Shown piece by piece: positions 7,617 through 15,749 of a DNA stretch of 24,701 nucleotides (position 1 is the first letter of the stretch; every line of letters starts with the position of its first letter). Origin of the DNA: Opitutaceae bacterium UBA2377 (GTDB lineage: Bacteria > Verrucomicrobiota > Verrucomicrobiia > Opitutales > Opitutaceae); NCBI GenBank assembly GCA_002344205.1, contig DDSZ01000017.1, positions 1 through 24,701 on the forward strand, in the 5' to 3' direction. The notes under the pieces were generated by a model. It did no database searches. It was not told the DNA's origin and worked only from the letters and a program-made list of their open reading frames with translations. The position numbers and the translations under genes are program-made.

Positions 7617-8324
7617 TCAGAAACCAATCGTGATTCCGGCCGTGCCGTAGAAGTGGCTCTTTTTGCCGAAGCCGTCGCCGCCGGTGATGTCGTTGCCGGT
7701 GTAGTTGACGCCCACGGTGAACGTGGCGCTCTCCGACAGCGTGAACGGCACGCTCAGGCCGAAGCTGTAGTAGGTGTAGCCGCCGCCACCGTTCGGGTCC
7801 ACACGGCCGAGGGCGGCGCTGAAGTCCAGCGAAGCGCCGGCGGGCTCAAGGGCCACGCTGTAGCCGAGCTGACCCTGATAGGTGAAGACCTTGAGCGTGG
7901 CGTCATAATACAGATAAACGCCCGGCGAGAAGCCGCCCACCTCGCCCGTGAGACCGATGTAAGGCTCCCAGGTGGTGCGGTCCGCCCCGGTGCTCGTATC
8001 CAGCTCGGGATAGTAATAGAGCGTGAGGCCGGTATCGATGCTCCAGGCATCGTTCAGCGCGATGCCGTAGCTGGCATAGAGATCGATTTCGTTGTCGATG
8101 TTGCTGGTGACCGGCTGGGCGGTCCAGAGGCCGATGGCAAAGTCGCCAAAGGCCACCTCGACCGAGGGCTGAAACGTGCCCTCGGCGAGCTGCACGCCGC
8201 GGAACACGTATTTTGAAGCGTAAGGGAAATCAACCGACACGCTGTAGGATGACTGCGGGGCTTCCTCGGCGCGGAGGCTGAGACTTGCGGCCAAGGCTGC
8301 GATGATAAGGACTGTCTTCTTCAT
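7617..8324 (-). CDS. TorF-family putative outer-membrane porin
   Basis: Probable outer-membrane beta-barrel of unknown substrate. The 235-residue protein begins with a clear signal peptide, MKKTVLIIAALAASLSLRA, with cleavage expected after A19. The mature part has the Gcw_chp/TorF signature near its start (SKYVFRGVQLAEGTFQPS, about residues 37-54). It then alternates aromatic and hydrophobic strand patterns (LYASYGIALN, LYYYPELD, YLYYDATLKV, YTYYSFGLSV) to a C-terminal ITIGF; a terminal aromatic residue is typical of barrels recognised for outer-membrane assembly. The ATG at 8322-8324 is chosen for the signal peptide; the open frame upstream lacks one. It is monocistronic, with its own terminator, and divergent from the DUF423 gene. 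I give no gene symbol since function is not known. Confidence 0.85.
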   Translation of the reverse strand: MKKTVLIIAALAASLSLRAEEAPQSSYSVSVDFPYASKYVFRGVQLAEGTFQPSVEVAFGDFAIGLWTAQPVTSNIDNEIDLYASYGIALNDAWSIDTGLTLYYYPELDTSTGADRTTWEPYIGLTGEVGGFSPGVYLYYDATLKVFTYQGQLGYSVALEPAGASLDFSAALGRVDPNGGGGYTYYSFGLSVPFTLSESATFTVGVNYTGNDITGGDGFGKKSHFYGTAGITIGF

Positions 8325-8468
8325 GGTATGGTAGTTTTCTAGGTTTGCTATGGATGCCTGACGTTCAGCAAGGGAGAGCTTGTCAAAGACTGGCTTTGCC
8401 AGACCCTGCCTTGACGGACTGAATGACCGGACAAACGCCTCGTTGTTCAGCAATCCCCGGGCCAGTTC

Positions 8469-8882
8469 ATGAAATTTTTGATGTCATACCGTTTCGCCCT
8501 TTTTTGGGCCGCTTGTTTCGGGCTCACGGGAGTCCTGCTGGGAGCCATGGGAGCCCACGGCCCGCTGCGCCTGAAGCTCGACCAAGCCGGGACGCACCAA
8601 AACTGGGAAACCGCCGTCCATTATCAGCTTACCCATGCCCTGGCCCTGCTCTTTGTCGCGATCTGGCTCAAGCACAGCTCCGGCGAGAGCCTGCGGCGCG
8701 TGCTTTGGGCCGGGCGCTGCTGGATGATCGGAACGCTGTTTTTCTCCGGCTCGATTTATTGGCTTTCCTTGGGCGGGCCACGCCTGGTCGGACCCATCAC
8801 CCCTTTGGGCGGGGTCGCGCTGTTAATCGGTTGGGCCTTGCTGCTGCTCGAAGCGGCCTGGCAGAGGAAACCCGCTGCGTAG
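8469..8882 (+). CDS. DUF423 small inner-membrane protein
   Basis: A 137-residue integral membrane protein of the DUF423 (YgdD-like) family, function unknown. Four hydrophobic helices are visible, at about 9-28, 55-68, 85-102 and 112-128. The family marks are GAMGAHG near residue 25-31, H-A-L-A-L-L in helix two, LFFSGSIYWLSLGGP in helix three and ITPLGGVALLIGWALL in helix four. Start could be the ATG at 8469 or the one four codons later (8481). It is first in a plus-strand unit with the nucleotidyltransferase gene 6 bases downstream and transaldolase after that. Confidence 0.88.
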   Translation: MKFLMSYRFALFWAACFGLTGVLLGAMGAHGPLRLKLDQAGTHQNWETAVHYQLTHALALLFVAIWLKHSSGESLRRVLWAGRCWMIGTLFFSGSIYWLSLGGPRLVGPITPLGGVALLIGWALLLLEAAWQRKPAA

Positions 8883-8888
8883 GCCTGC

Positions 8889-10292
8889 ATGAATCTGCCG
8901 GACCATCTGCACCAAGTCCTGGAAGCCGTCCGTCGCATCGGCCGGCCGCGGCTCGTCGGCGGCGGAGTGCGCGACTGGTTGCTGGGCCTTCCTTGCCAAG
9001 ATTTCGACATCGAGGTCGCGGGGGTGGACTTCGAAACCCTGCACCGTGCGCTCGCGCCCTACGGCGCGACCGACGTGGTGGGCCGCAGTTTCGGCGTGAT
9101 CAAGCTGCGACACGGCCAGCATGAATACGATTTCAGCCTGCCCCGGCGGGAGTCAAAAACCGGCGCCGGGCACCGCGGCTTCGCGATCGCGCCCGATCCG
9201 GCGCTCACGGACGCCGACGCCGCCTCGCGCCGCGATTTCACGATCAACGCCATCGCCTACGACCCCTTCAGCGACGCCATCATTGATCCGCACGGCGGGC
9301 GGGCGGATTTGCAGGCAGGCATCCTGCGGCACACCAGCGATGCGTTCACGGAAGATCCGCTGCGGGTGCTGCGGGCCATGCAATTTGCCGCGCGCTTTGA
9401 CTTCGCGCTCGCCCCGGAAACCGCCGCGCTGTGCCGCGGCATCGCGGACAGTTACAGCGAACTGCCCGTAGAGCGGGTTTGGGCCGAATGGGAAAAATGG
9501 GCGGCAAAAGCCATCAAGCCCTCCCGCGGTCTCACCGTGCTTGAGGAGACCGGCTGGCTGCGTCACTTCCCGGAGATCGCCGCGCTGCGCGGCTGCCAAC
9601 AGGACCCCGAATGGCACCCCGAAGGCGACGTCTTCACCCACACGCAGTGCTGCCTGGATGCCTTGGTTGCCCTCCCGACATGGAGCGAAACGGCCATGGA
9701 GGGCCGGAAGCGGCTGATGTTGGCGGTGCTGGCACACGACTTCGGCAAACCTGCCACCACCCAATACGCCGAACGCCGTGGAGTGATGCGCCGGATCAGC
9801 CCGGGCCATGAGGCCGCCGGCGGCCCGATCGCGGCGACCTTCCTGCGACGGATTGGCGCGCCGCTGGAATTCGACGCGCCCGTGGCCGCGCTCGTGGTCA
9901 ACCATCTCGCCCATCACCACGGCCAGACGGCTTTCACGGACACCAGCGTGCGCCGGCTGGCCCGACGGCTCACGCCCGCCACGATTGACGAACTGACCGC
10001 CGTGATGCGCGCCGACAGCAACGGCCGACCGCCACTGACATCGCCCGAAACCCATGCGCGGATTGACGAACTTGCGGCCCGGGCGCGCATCCTCGCGCTC
10101 GAAAGCACCGCCCCCAAACCATTGCTGTTGGGCCGGCACCTGCTCGCACTCGGCCACCAAGCGGGGCCCGGATTCAAGGCCGTGCTACAGGCCGCTTTCG
10201 AGGCCCAGCTCGACGGGGCCTTTGCCGACGAGGCCGGCGGCGTGGCCTGGCTGCAAAATTATTTGCGGGAAAATCCCGCGGCGTTAACCTGA
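8889..10292 (+). CDS. cca: CCA tRNA nucleotidyltransferase / poly(A) polymerase family with HD domain
   Basis: Class II nucleotidyltransferase that most likely adds or repairs the CCA end of tRNAs. The 467-residue protein has the head motif [12 protein letters not shown] (22-33), the metal-binding D38-x-D40 in [20 protein letters not shown] (114-125) and [16 protein letters not shown] (155-170). The C-terminal half holds an HD phosphohydrolase domain with HPEGDVFTH (243-251) and the H283-D284 pair in LAHDFGKP. The HD domain supports a CCA enzyme with phosphatase/phosphodiesterase activity. Class II CCA enzymes and poly(A) polymerases cannot be separated safely by eye, so the symbol is tentative. 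It lies between the DUF423 gene (6-base gap) and tal (17-base gap). Confidence 0.9.
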   Translation: MNLPDHLHQVLEAVRRIGRPRLVGGGVRDWLLGLPCQDFDIEVAGVDFETLHRALAPYGATDVVGRSFGVIKLRHGQHEYDFSLPRRESKTGAGHRGFAIAPDPALTDADAASRRDFTINAIAYDPFSDAIIDPHGGRADLQAGILRHTSDAFTEDPLRVLRAMQFAARFDFALAPETAALCRGIADSYSELPVERVWAEWEKWAAKAIKPSRGLTVLEETGWLRHFPEIAALRGCQQDPEWHPEGDVFTHTQCCLDALVALPTWSETAMEGRKRLMLAVLAHDFGKPATTQYAERRGVMRRISPGHEAAGGPIAATFLRRIGAPLEFDAPVAALVVNHLAHHHGQTAFTDTSVRRLARRLTPATIDELTAVMRADSNGRPPLTSPETHARIDELAARARILALESTAPKPLLLGRHLLALGHQAGPGFKAVLQAAFEAQLDGAFADEAGGVAWLQNYLRENPAALT

Positions 10293-10309
10293 ACAAACCT
10301 CCCCGCATC

Positions 10310-11257
10310 ATGCCTTCCACCCAACTCGATCAACTCAAGCAATTCACCAAGGTCGTGGCCGACACCGGCGACTTCGCCAGCATGAAAGCCTATGCGCCGC
10401 AAGACGCCACGACCAACCCCAGCCTCATCCTGAAAGCGGCCGCCATGCCCGAATATACGTGGCTGGTGGACCAAGCGCTCAAGGATGCCGGCCGCGGCGC
10501 CACGGTCGGCGCCACGATTGACCGGCTGCTCGTGCTGTTCGGACTGGAGATCCTGAAAATCGTGCCCGGCCGCGTGTCCACCGAGGTCGATGCCCGCCTC
10601 TCCTTCGACCGCGACGGGACTCTGGCCAAGGCCCGCGAGATCATCGCGCTCTATGAAAAATCCGGCGTTTCGCGCGACCGCATCCTGATCAAGATCGCCT
10701 CAACCTGGGAAGGCATCAAGGCGGCCGAAGTGCTCGAGCGGGAGGGCATCCACTGCAATCTTACGCTGCTGTTTTCCTTCGCCCAAGCCGTCGCCTGCGC
10801 CGAGGGCCGGATCCAGCTCATCTCGCCTTTCGTGGGCCGCATCCTGGACTGGCACAAGAAAACGACCGGCAAAGACTTCACCGGCGCCGATGATCCCGGC
10901 GTAAAATCGGTCACCCAGATTTACACCTACTACAAAAAGTTCGGCCATGCCACCGAGGTCATGGGCGCAAGCTTCCGCAACAAGGGCGAGATCCTCGAAC
11001 TCGCCGGCTGTGACCTGCTCACGATAGCCCCTGCCCTGCTCGGCGAACTCCAGGCTTCCAGCGAGCCAATCGTGCGGAAACTCGATCCCGCGAAAGCTGC
11101 CGCCACCGACCTGAAGAAAGTCTCCTTTGACGAAAAGTCCTTTCGCTTCGCGCTCAACGAGGACGCCATGGCCACGGAAAAAACCGCGGAAGGCATCCGC
11201 CTTTTCTCCGCCGACATCGTGAAGCTGGAGCAGCTTATCGCGCAGCGACGGGGCTGA
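10310..11257 (+). CDS. tal: Transaldolase
   Basis: Moves a dihydroxyacetone unit between sugar phosphates in the non-oxidative pentose phosphate pathway. The 315-residue length and motifs match the classical TalB type rather than the short fructose-6-phosphate aldolase type: [13 protein letters not shown] (N36), S-T-E-V-D (E92), and the Schiff-base lysine K128 in [21 protein letters not shown] and the ASFRNKGEI stretch follow as expected. The ATG at 10310 is the only start that keeps the normal N-terminus [20 protein letters not shown]. It is last in the DUF423-cca-tal unit. Its last 23 bases overlap the end of the convergent MOSC gene. Confidence 0.96.
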   Translation: MPSTQLDQLKQFTKVVADTGDFASMKAYAPQDATTNPSLILKAAAMPEYTWLVDQALKDAGRGATVGATIDRLLVLFGLEILKIVPGRVSTEVDARLSFDRDGTLAKAREIIALYEKSGVSRDRILIKIASTWEGIKAAEVLEREGIHCNLTLLFSFAQAVACAEGRIQLISPFVGRILDWHKKTTGKDFTGADDPGVKSVTQIYTYYKKFGHATEVMGASFRNKGEILELAGCDLLTIAPALLGELQASSEPIVRKLDPAKAAATDLKKVSFDEKSFRFALNEDAMATEKTAEGIRLFSADIVKLEQLIAQRRG

Positions 11258-11750
11258 GCGGCGGCTCGCCTTGCACGGTGAGCTCCGCCACGCCCGGGAT
11301 CAAAATCCCATCGGTGAGAATTTTCGCCCGCAGGCCGCCTTTTCCGCGCAACCACGCCTCGGCGCCCCGCGCCACCGCCTGCTCCATCCAGTAGCACGGC
11401 TTGGCTTCGCCGGAGCCTTCAAACCCGATTCCCCCGATTTGAAACCGCCGGCCGATGAGCGCATCAAGGTCGGCGCCTTCCAGGAGCACATTGCGCCGAA
11501 AGGCGCCGGGGGCGAGGTCCGACACGGCCAGTTCGCGTTTGATGGCCTCGTAAACTTCCCACGCGAAGAACGTCACCTGCCCTTTGTAATCGGGCTTGTA
11601 GTCGAAAAAGCGGTCGCCCTCCAAGCCGCGCCCGGCACGACAGGTCACCTGCCCAACCGGCACGATGGGATTTTCCCCGGCCGGCTGGCCGTGATGCCCG
11701 AAGTAATTGTGACCGGGTGAGACATAGATCTGGCGGATGTGAACCTGCAC
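11235..11750 (-). CDS. MOSC-domain protein
   Basis: A 171-residue protein of the MOSC (molybdenum cofactor sulfurase C-terminal) family, whose members handle sulfur on molybdenum-containing cofactors or similar thio-groups. The exact substrate here is unknown. Visible are G-L-E-G-D-R-F at 42-48, RRNVLLEG at 85-92, and the conserved cysteine C119 in G-E-A-K-P-C-Y. The GTG at 11748-11750 gives [20 protein letters not shown], which fits the usual family N-terminus. ATGs at 11822 and 11825 would add about 25 residues and overlap the divergent GH20-like gene. No molybdenum-enzyme gene is adjacent. Its 3' end overlaps tal by 23 bases in convergent orientation. Confidence 0.87.
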   Translation of the reverse strand: MQVHIRQIYVSPGHNYFGHHGQPAGENPIVPVGQVTCRAGRGLEGDRFFDYKPDYKGQVTFFAWEVYEAIKRELAVSDLAPGAFRRNVLLEGADLDALIGRRFQIGGIGFEGSGEAKPCYWMEQAVARGAEAWLRGKGGLRAKILTDGILIPGVAELTVQGEPPLSPVAAR

Positions 11751-11772
11751 GCCCGCGGAAGCTACCGCGGGC
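11751..11772. repeat. 8-bp-stem hairpin between the divergent MOSC and GH20-like genes
   Basis: GCCCGCGG (11751-11758) pairs with CCGCGGGC (11765-11772) around a six-base loop. It abuts the GTG start chosen for the MOSC gene. It may be an operator or an mRNA hairpin that limits translation, or chance in GC-rich DNA. Confidence 0.45.
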
Positions 11773-11807
11773 TTTACGTCCGGTTCAAGACCCGGATAAC
11801 TCGCACC

Positions 11808-13679
11808 ATGCCGCAGCCGCATCATCCTGTCCGCGCCTTTCAGTGGGATCTCGGTCGTCAGGTCGAACGCCTCGATTGGCTGCTCGCCCAACTGCCGCGC
11901 TACGCCGATTGGGGCTACCAGGAACTCTACCTGCATCTGGAGGATGCGGTGGAATTCCCCGGCGTGCCGGGAGTCGCGCGGCACGACGCTTATTCCTACC
12001 GCCAAATGGAGCGGTTGGTGCAAACCGCAACGCAAGTCGGCATCAAGGTCGTGCCCATCGTCAATCTGCTCGGCCACACGCAATACCTCATCAAGGTGCC
12101 CGCCCTGCGTGATCTCAACGAGCTCACCGGCCCCGAAGGTTCGCCGCTGCCTTCCGGTCAGATCTGTCCGCTGCATCCGCGCACGCTGGAAGTGGCCGAA
12201 AAACTCCTGCGCGACATGCGGCCCTTCTGCACCGCCGGCAAGGTGCACGTGGGGCTCGACGAATCCTTCCACCTCGGACGGCACCCGCTGAGCCGGGCCG
12301 AGGTCGCGCGGATCGGTCTCGGCACGCATTTCGCCGGCCACGTGAACCGACTGCGGGATCTGACCAGAAAACTGGGGCTGCGCATGGGCATGTGGGGCGA
12401 CATGCTCTATTTTCTTCCCGAAGCCATTCCGCTGCTTCCCGCCGACACCATCATATACGAGTGGTATTATTACGGTTTCCCGCGGCGCCCCCGGGTCGAG
12501 TTGTTCAACTTCGCCGAGAACGATCTCGGTGAACGCCTCCGCACCCACGGCTTCGAAGTCTGGGGCTGCCCGATGAACGGCTCCGCCCGCTACGAGCCCC
12601 TGCCCCACTTCACCGACCGCCTCGACAACATCCTGTCATGGTGGCGGCACGGCGCGCGCATCGGCACCACCGGTCTGCTCGTCACCTCTTGGGAACCCTT
12701 CCGACTGGCGATGGAAATGACGACCGTCGTGGACGCCGCCGCGGCTTGCCTCTGGCTCAACCCCGGCACAACCGATCCCCGCGAAATGTTGACGTGTGGC
12801 TTTGCCCGGGTGTTCGGCAAAACTTCCGCCCGCAAGTCCGCCCAAGTGGCCCTGGCCTGCGATCGTCATCCTTTCAGCGGTTACCCGCGCTGGCAGGCGA
12901 ATGAACGCTGGGATACCGTTTCCCGCCGCGAATCCTTGGCTCCTTATCGGCAGGAGGTCCGGCACTTCGCCAAACTGCTGCGCGACTCCCGCCGGTTGCC
13001 TGCCCCGCTGCACACGAGCCTGGAATACCGGCACTATCTGGCGGTGCGTGAACTGTTCCTGCGTCAAGCCGCCCGGGAAGCCGGCCGAAAGACCACGAGC
13101 GCAACCCGGATCGCCGCCCGCGCCTACGCCAAGGCCCTCCAAGTCGGGCAACGGGCCGTGCGTGCGATGTGGCGCTTTACCCGCGACCGCCGGGTGCGCG
13201 GCGCCAACGAGCGCATTCTCCGGCAGGACGCAGAGCGCTTCCGCGCCTGGCAGCGGGGCAAAGCGGTCTTCGGCGGCCCTTACCAGCTTTGCTACACCGT
13301 GCGCAATTTCGCCCCCTCGCTGCAGCTCGTCGGCGTGGAGCAACAACAGGCCGACGGGGCGTGGCAACCACTCCAGTCCTGCCTTACCATCGAATTTCTG
13401 ACCGAGGCCGCCCAGCCGCGCGGCCCATTCATCCGCGAACATGCCGCCCCGGTATCTTGGGACGGCCAGCCCGCGCATCTCCCGGCGCTGCGCCTCGTGC
13501 TGCGCGGCGTGGGCCAGGTCCGGATCGAACAAGTCGAGCTGCGCTGTGGCCGAAAAATCTGGCCGCTCACACCGCGATCAAAAAAACTGGGCAGGCCCGC
13601 ACCCAAGGCGGGCCTGCCCGAGCTGGACTGGACCAAAGTGCAGGACGCGTGGCTGCTTAACCGGCCTGCGGCCCGTTGA
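11808..13679 (+). CDS. Glycoside hydrolase family 20-like protein (beta-N-acetylhexosaminidase fold)
   Basis: A 623-residue probable glycosidase. The N-terminal half looks like a TIM barrel of the GH20 type: WDLGRQVERLDWLL, Y-Q-E-L-Y-L-H-L-E-D at 37-46, IKVVPIVNLLGHTQYL at 79-94, and the catalytic pair D151-E152 in HVGLDESFHLG, the counterpart of the HxGxDE motif in which Asp and Glu drive substrate-assisted catalysis. The C-terminal 300 residues are rich in Arg and Ala with no domain I recognise. No signal peptide is seen from the ATG at 11808, so a cytoplasmic enzyme is suggested; an earlier in-frame ATG at 11739 adds a basic segment and overlaps the MOSC gene. The last 30 codons contain a terminator for the opposite strand. 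Confidence 0.75.
   Translation: MPQPHHPVRAFQWDLGRQVERLDWLLAQLPRYADWGYQELYLHLEDAVEFPGVPGVARHDAYSYRQMERLVQTATQVGIKVVPIVNLLGHTQYLIKVPALRDLNELTGPEGSPLPSGQICPLHPRTLEVAEKLLRDMRPFCTAGKVHVGLDESFHLGRHPLSRAEVARIGLGTHFAGHVNRLRDLTRKLGLRMGMWGDMLYFLPEAIPLLPADTIIYEWYYYGFPRRPRVELFNFAENDLGERLRTHGFEVWGCPMNGSARYEPLPHFTDRLDNILSWWRHGARIGTTGLLVTSWEPFRLAMEMTTVVDAAAACLWLNPGTTDPREMLTCGFARVFGKTSARKSAQVALACDRHPFSGYPRWQANERWDTVSRRESLAPYRQEVRHFAKLLRDSRRLPAPLHTSLEYRHYLAVRELFLRQAAREAGRKTTSATRIAARAYAKALQVGQRAVRAMWRFTRDRRVRGANERILRQDAERFRAWQRGKAVFGGPYQLCYTVRNFAPSLQLVGVEQQQADGAWQPLQSCLTIEFLTEAAQPRGPFIREHAAPVSWDGQPAHLPALRLVLRGVGQVRIEQVELRCGRKIWPLTPRSKKLGRPAPKAGLPELDWTKVQDAWLLNRPAAR
13581..13619 (-). terminator. Intrinsic terminator of the S9 peptidase gene, inside the GH20-like coding region
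   Basis: A perfect 12-bp stem (13589-13600 with 13608-13619) with a seven-base loop is followed on the minus strand by a T6 run (plus A 13581-13586). On the plus strand no T run follows, so it works only for minus-strand transcripts. It lies 74 bases beyond the S9 stop codon and within codons of the convergent gene. Confidence 0.85.
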
Positions 13680-13692
13680 TCCGCACCGTGGC

Positions 13693-15648
13693 TCAGTTGG
13701 CCGGCATGTGCTTGGCGAGAAACTGCTCGACCGCACCGTAAAACCCGGTGGCGGATTCCTCTTTCTCGAAACCGTGGCCTTCCTTGGTTTCGATCAGGGA
13801 TTCATAAACCTTGCCGTGATTTTTAAGCGCACGCTCCAGCACTTCCCAGTTTTCAAACCGCACCCGGGGATCATTGCGACCGTAGGCATGGAAGGACGGC
13901 ACGCGGATGTTCTGCACGTGCTCGACCGGCGAACGATCCTTCAGCATGGCAGGGTCACTGCCCACCGCCCTCACCAGCCAAGCTTTGCCGACTTCACTCT
14001 GCATGTCGTAGCGGGTGATCAACCGGAGGTCCGATACACCGACATAGTTGATGCCCACCCGGTAAAGCTCGGGCGTGTAAACCAAACCGGCCAGAGTCGC
14101 ATAGCCGCCGTAGCTGGCACCCATGATGCCCACCCGCTCAGGGTCGGCATGGCCTTGGGCGATGGCCCATTTCACGGCATCGGTGAGGTCATCCTGCATT
14201 TTGCCGCCCCATTGTTGGTAGCCGGCGAGCATGAATGATTTTCCATAACCGCCGGAGCCGCGGAAATTCGGCTGCAGCACGGCATAGCCGCGATTGGCAA
14301 GGAACTGCACCTCGGCGTTGAACGCCCATGAATCACGTGGCCCGAACGGCCCGCCGTGCGGCAAAATCAACAACGGCGCCGGCTTATTCTGCCGCCCCAG
14401 GGGTTTGGTGAGGTAGCCATGGATTTCCAAACCATCACGCGCCGTGTATTTGATCGGCATCATCGGCGCCATTTGCTCCGGATTGATGCCGGGGCGCACC
14501 GGCGTGAGGCTCTTCAAGCTCAAGCCGGCGGTCCCCATTTCCCCGAGGTAATAGTGGCCCGGATCGCGATCGGAAATGGTGCGGATGACAAAGCGCTTTT
14601 CATCATCCGACATCGAGGTGATGCCGACCACATGCTGGGGAAACTGGGCTTGGAGCGCCTGAAAGATTCCCGCCCATTGGGGATCAAACCAATGGATGCG
14701 CGCCAACACGTCTTCATGCACCACGCCCAGGATGCGATCGCGCTTGGGCGAAAGAATGACCCGTTGGATTTCACCCGCCGGCGGCTCGAAGAGCGTCGCG
14801 GTGAATTCCCCCGTGCGCACATTCAGCGCCTTCAATTGGCCGCGATCGGCTTCCGTCTGGTCAAGGATGAAGGCCGTTTCGCCGTTCGCCAGCATTCCCG
14901 CCACCTGCCAGTCTTCGTCGGCCAGATCGAAGGTCTTGATGGTGCGCCACGGCTGGTCATTGCGCTCACGCACGCGAAAATGCCGCTTCAAGCCTTCCTG
15001 CGCGGTGGTCATGCGCTGGTTGCCATCGCGATCGAACCAGCCGGCAGACACGCCACGATCCAATCCCACGACCGGCATCCGCCGGGCCGTCTTGACGTTG
15101 ACCCGATAAACCGTGGGCGTGGGGTTGCGCGGCATGCTGGGATTGATCCGGCGGGCATCGTGCTCGGCCGTAAAGCCGGTGATCAGGATGTGCTCATCGC
15201 TGGCCGGGAAACGATCCACCAGGTTGCCGAAGAATATGGATTGATCGTCCTGCCCGCGACGCGGTTCAAGGATGCGCCGGAGCGACTTGCCGTTCAGATC
15301 CACCGATGCCAGCAGCGGCACTTCATGACCGGCGATGGCCGAGGTAAACAGCAGCCGGTCGTTGCCCTTCCAGAACACGCTGCGGATGTTCTCATCCTTG
15401 AAATGCACCGGCACGGTGACCGCGCCGCTCTTCAGATCCATCACGGCGATGCTGTAGCGACCTTGATTCGGGGCGATCATCGCCACCTTGGTGCCGTCGG
15501 GCGCAATCACAACCGACTGGATGGACTGTTGGTCAAAAAACAAACCGATGGGCAGCAATTCGCGGGCTTGGGCAAAGCAGCCCGTAACCACCAGCGCGAC
15601 AAATCCAAACAATCTCCCTGCACGATAAAAACCGTTGATGTTAGGCAT
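13693..15648 (-). CDS. S9 family prolyl-oligopeptidase-type serine peptidase, exported
   Basis: A 651-residue peptidase. A beta-propeller-like N-terminal part (about 40-390) precedes an alpha/beta-hydrolase domain. HGGP (431-434) forms the oxyanion region, S512 in G-A-S-Y-G-G-Y-A is the nucleophile, and D593 (G-R-N-D-P) and H625 (E-G-H-G-F) complete the triad. This is the acylaminoacyl/dipeptidyl peptidase style of family S9. The start ATG at 15646-15648 gives an export signal, FGFVALVVTGC-FAQA. It has a lipobox-like V-T-G-C at 21-24 but also a possible A-Q-A cleavage site, so lipoprotein or soluble periplasmic are both possible. It follows the TonB-dependent receptor gene on the same strand but behind that gene's terminator. 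A role in degrading imported peptides is inference from context. Confidence 0.9.
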   Translation of the reverse strand: MPNINGFYRAGRLFGFVALVVTGCFAQARELLPIGLFFDQQSIQSVVIAPDGTKVAMIAPNQGRYSIAVMDLKSGAVTVPVHFKDENIRSVFWKGNDRLLFTSAIAGHEVPLLASVDLNGKSLRRILEPRRGQDDQSIFFGNLVDRFPASDEHILITGFTAEHDARRINPSMPRNPTPTVYRVNVKTARRMPVVGLDRGVSAGWFDRDGNQRMTTAQEGLKRHFRVRERNDQPWRTIKTFDLADEDWQVAGMLANGETAFILDQTEADRGQLKALNVRTGEFTATLFEPPAGEIQRVILSPKRDRILGVVHEDVLARIHWFDPQWAGIFQALQAQFPQHVVGITSMSDDEKRFVIRTISDRDPGHYYLGEMGTAGLSLKSLTPVRPGINPEQMAPMMPIKYTARDGLEIHGYLTKPLGRQNKPAPLLILPHGGPFGPRDSWAFNAEVQFLANRGYAVLQPNFRGSGGYGKSFMLAGYQQWGGKMQDDLTDAVKWAIAQGHADPERVGIMGASYGGYATLAGLVYTPELYRVGINYVGVSDLRLITRYDMQSEVGKAWLVRAVGSDPAMLKDRSPVEHVQNIRVPSFHAYGRNDPRVRFENWEVLERALKNHGKVYESLIETKEGHGFEKEESATGFYGAVEQFLAKHMPAN

Positions 15649-15683
15649 GCGCACAGCCTGCGCGCCGCCGCTCTGTTTTCCAG

Positions 15684-15717
15684 AAATAAAAAGCCGGACC
15701 CCAGCGGGGTCCGGCTT
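15684..15717 (-). terminator. Intrinsic terminator of the TonB-dependent receptor gene
   Basis: A perfect 12-bp stem (AAGCCGGACCCC at 15691-15702 with 15706-15717) and three-base loop are followed on the minus strand by TTTTTATTT. It lies 32 bases after the receptor stop codon and 35 bases upstream of the S9 start codon, so the two genes may be only partly co-transcribed. Confidence 0.92.
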
Positions 15718-15749
15718 GAAAACCAAACGGTTCGAATCAGACAGACGTC

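Noticed and set aside
8358..8386. TTGACA box (plus-strand 8381-8386) upstream of the TorF-like gene as a promoter
   Set aside because: No acceptable -10 box occurs at 16-18 bases; the hexamer alone is not enough.
11235..12608. 457-codon minus-strand frame that would join the MOSC domain to a long N-terminal extension
   Set aside because: The extension is antisense to the GH20-like barrel and has no domain character; MOSC homology begins at the GTG at 11750.
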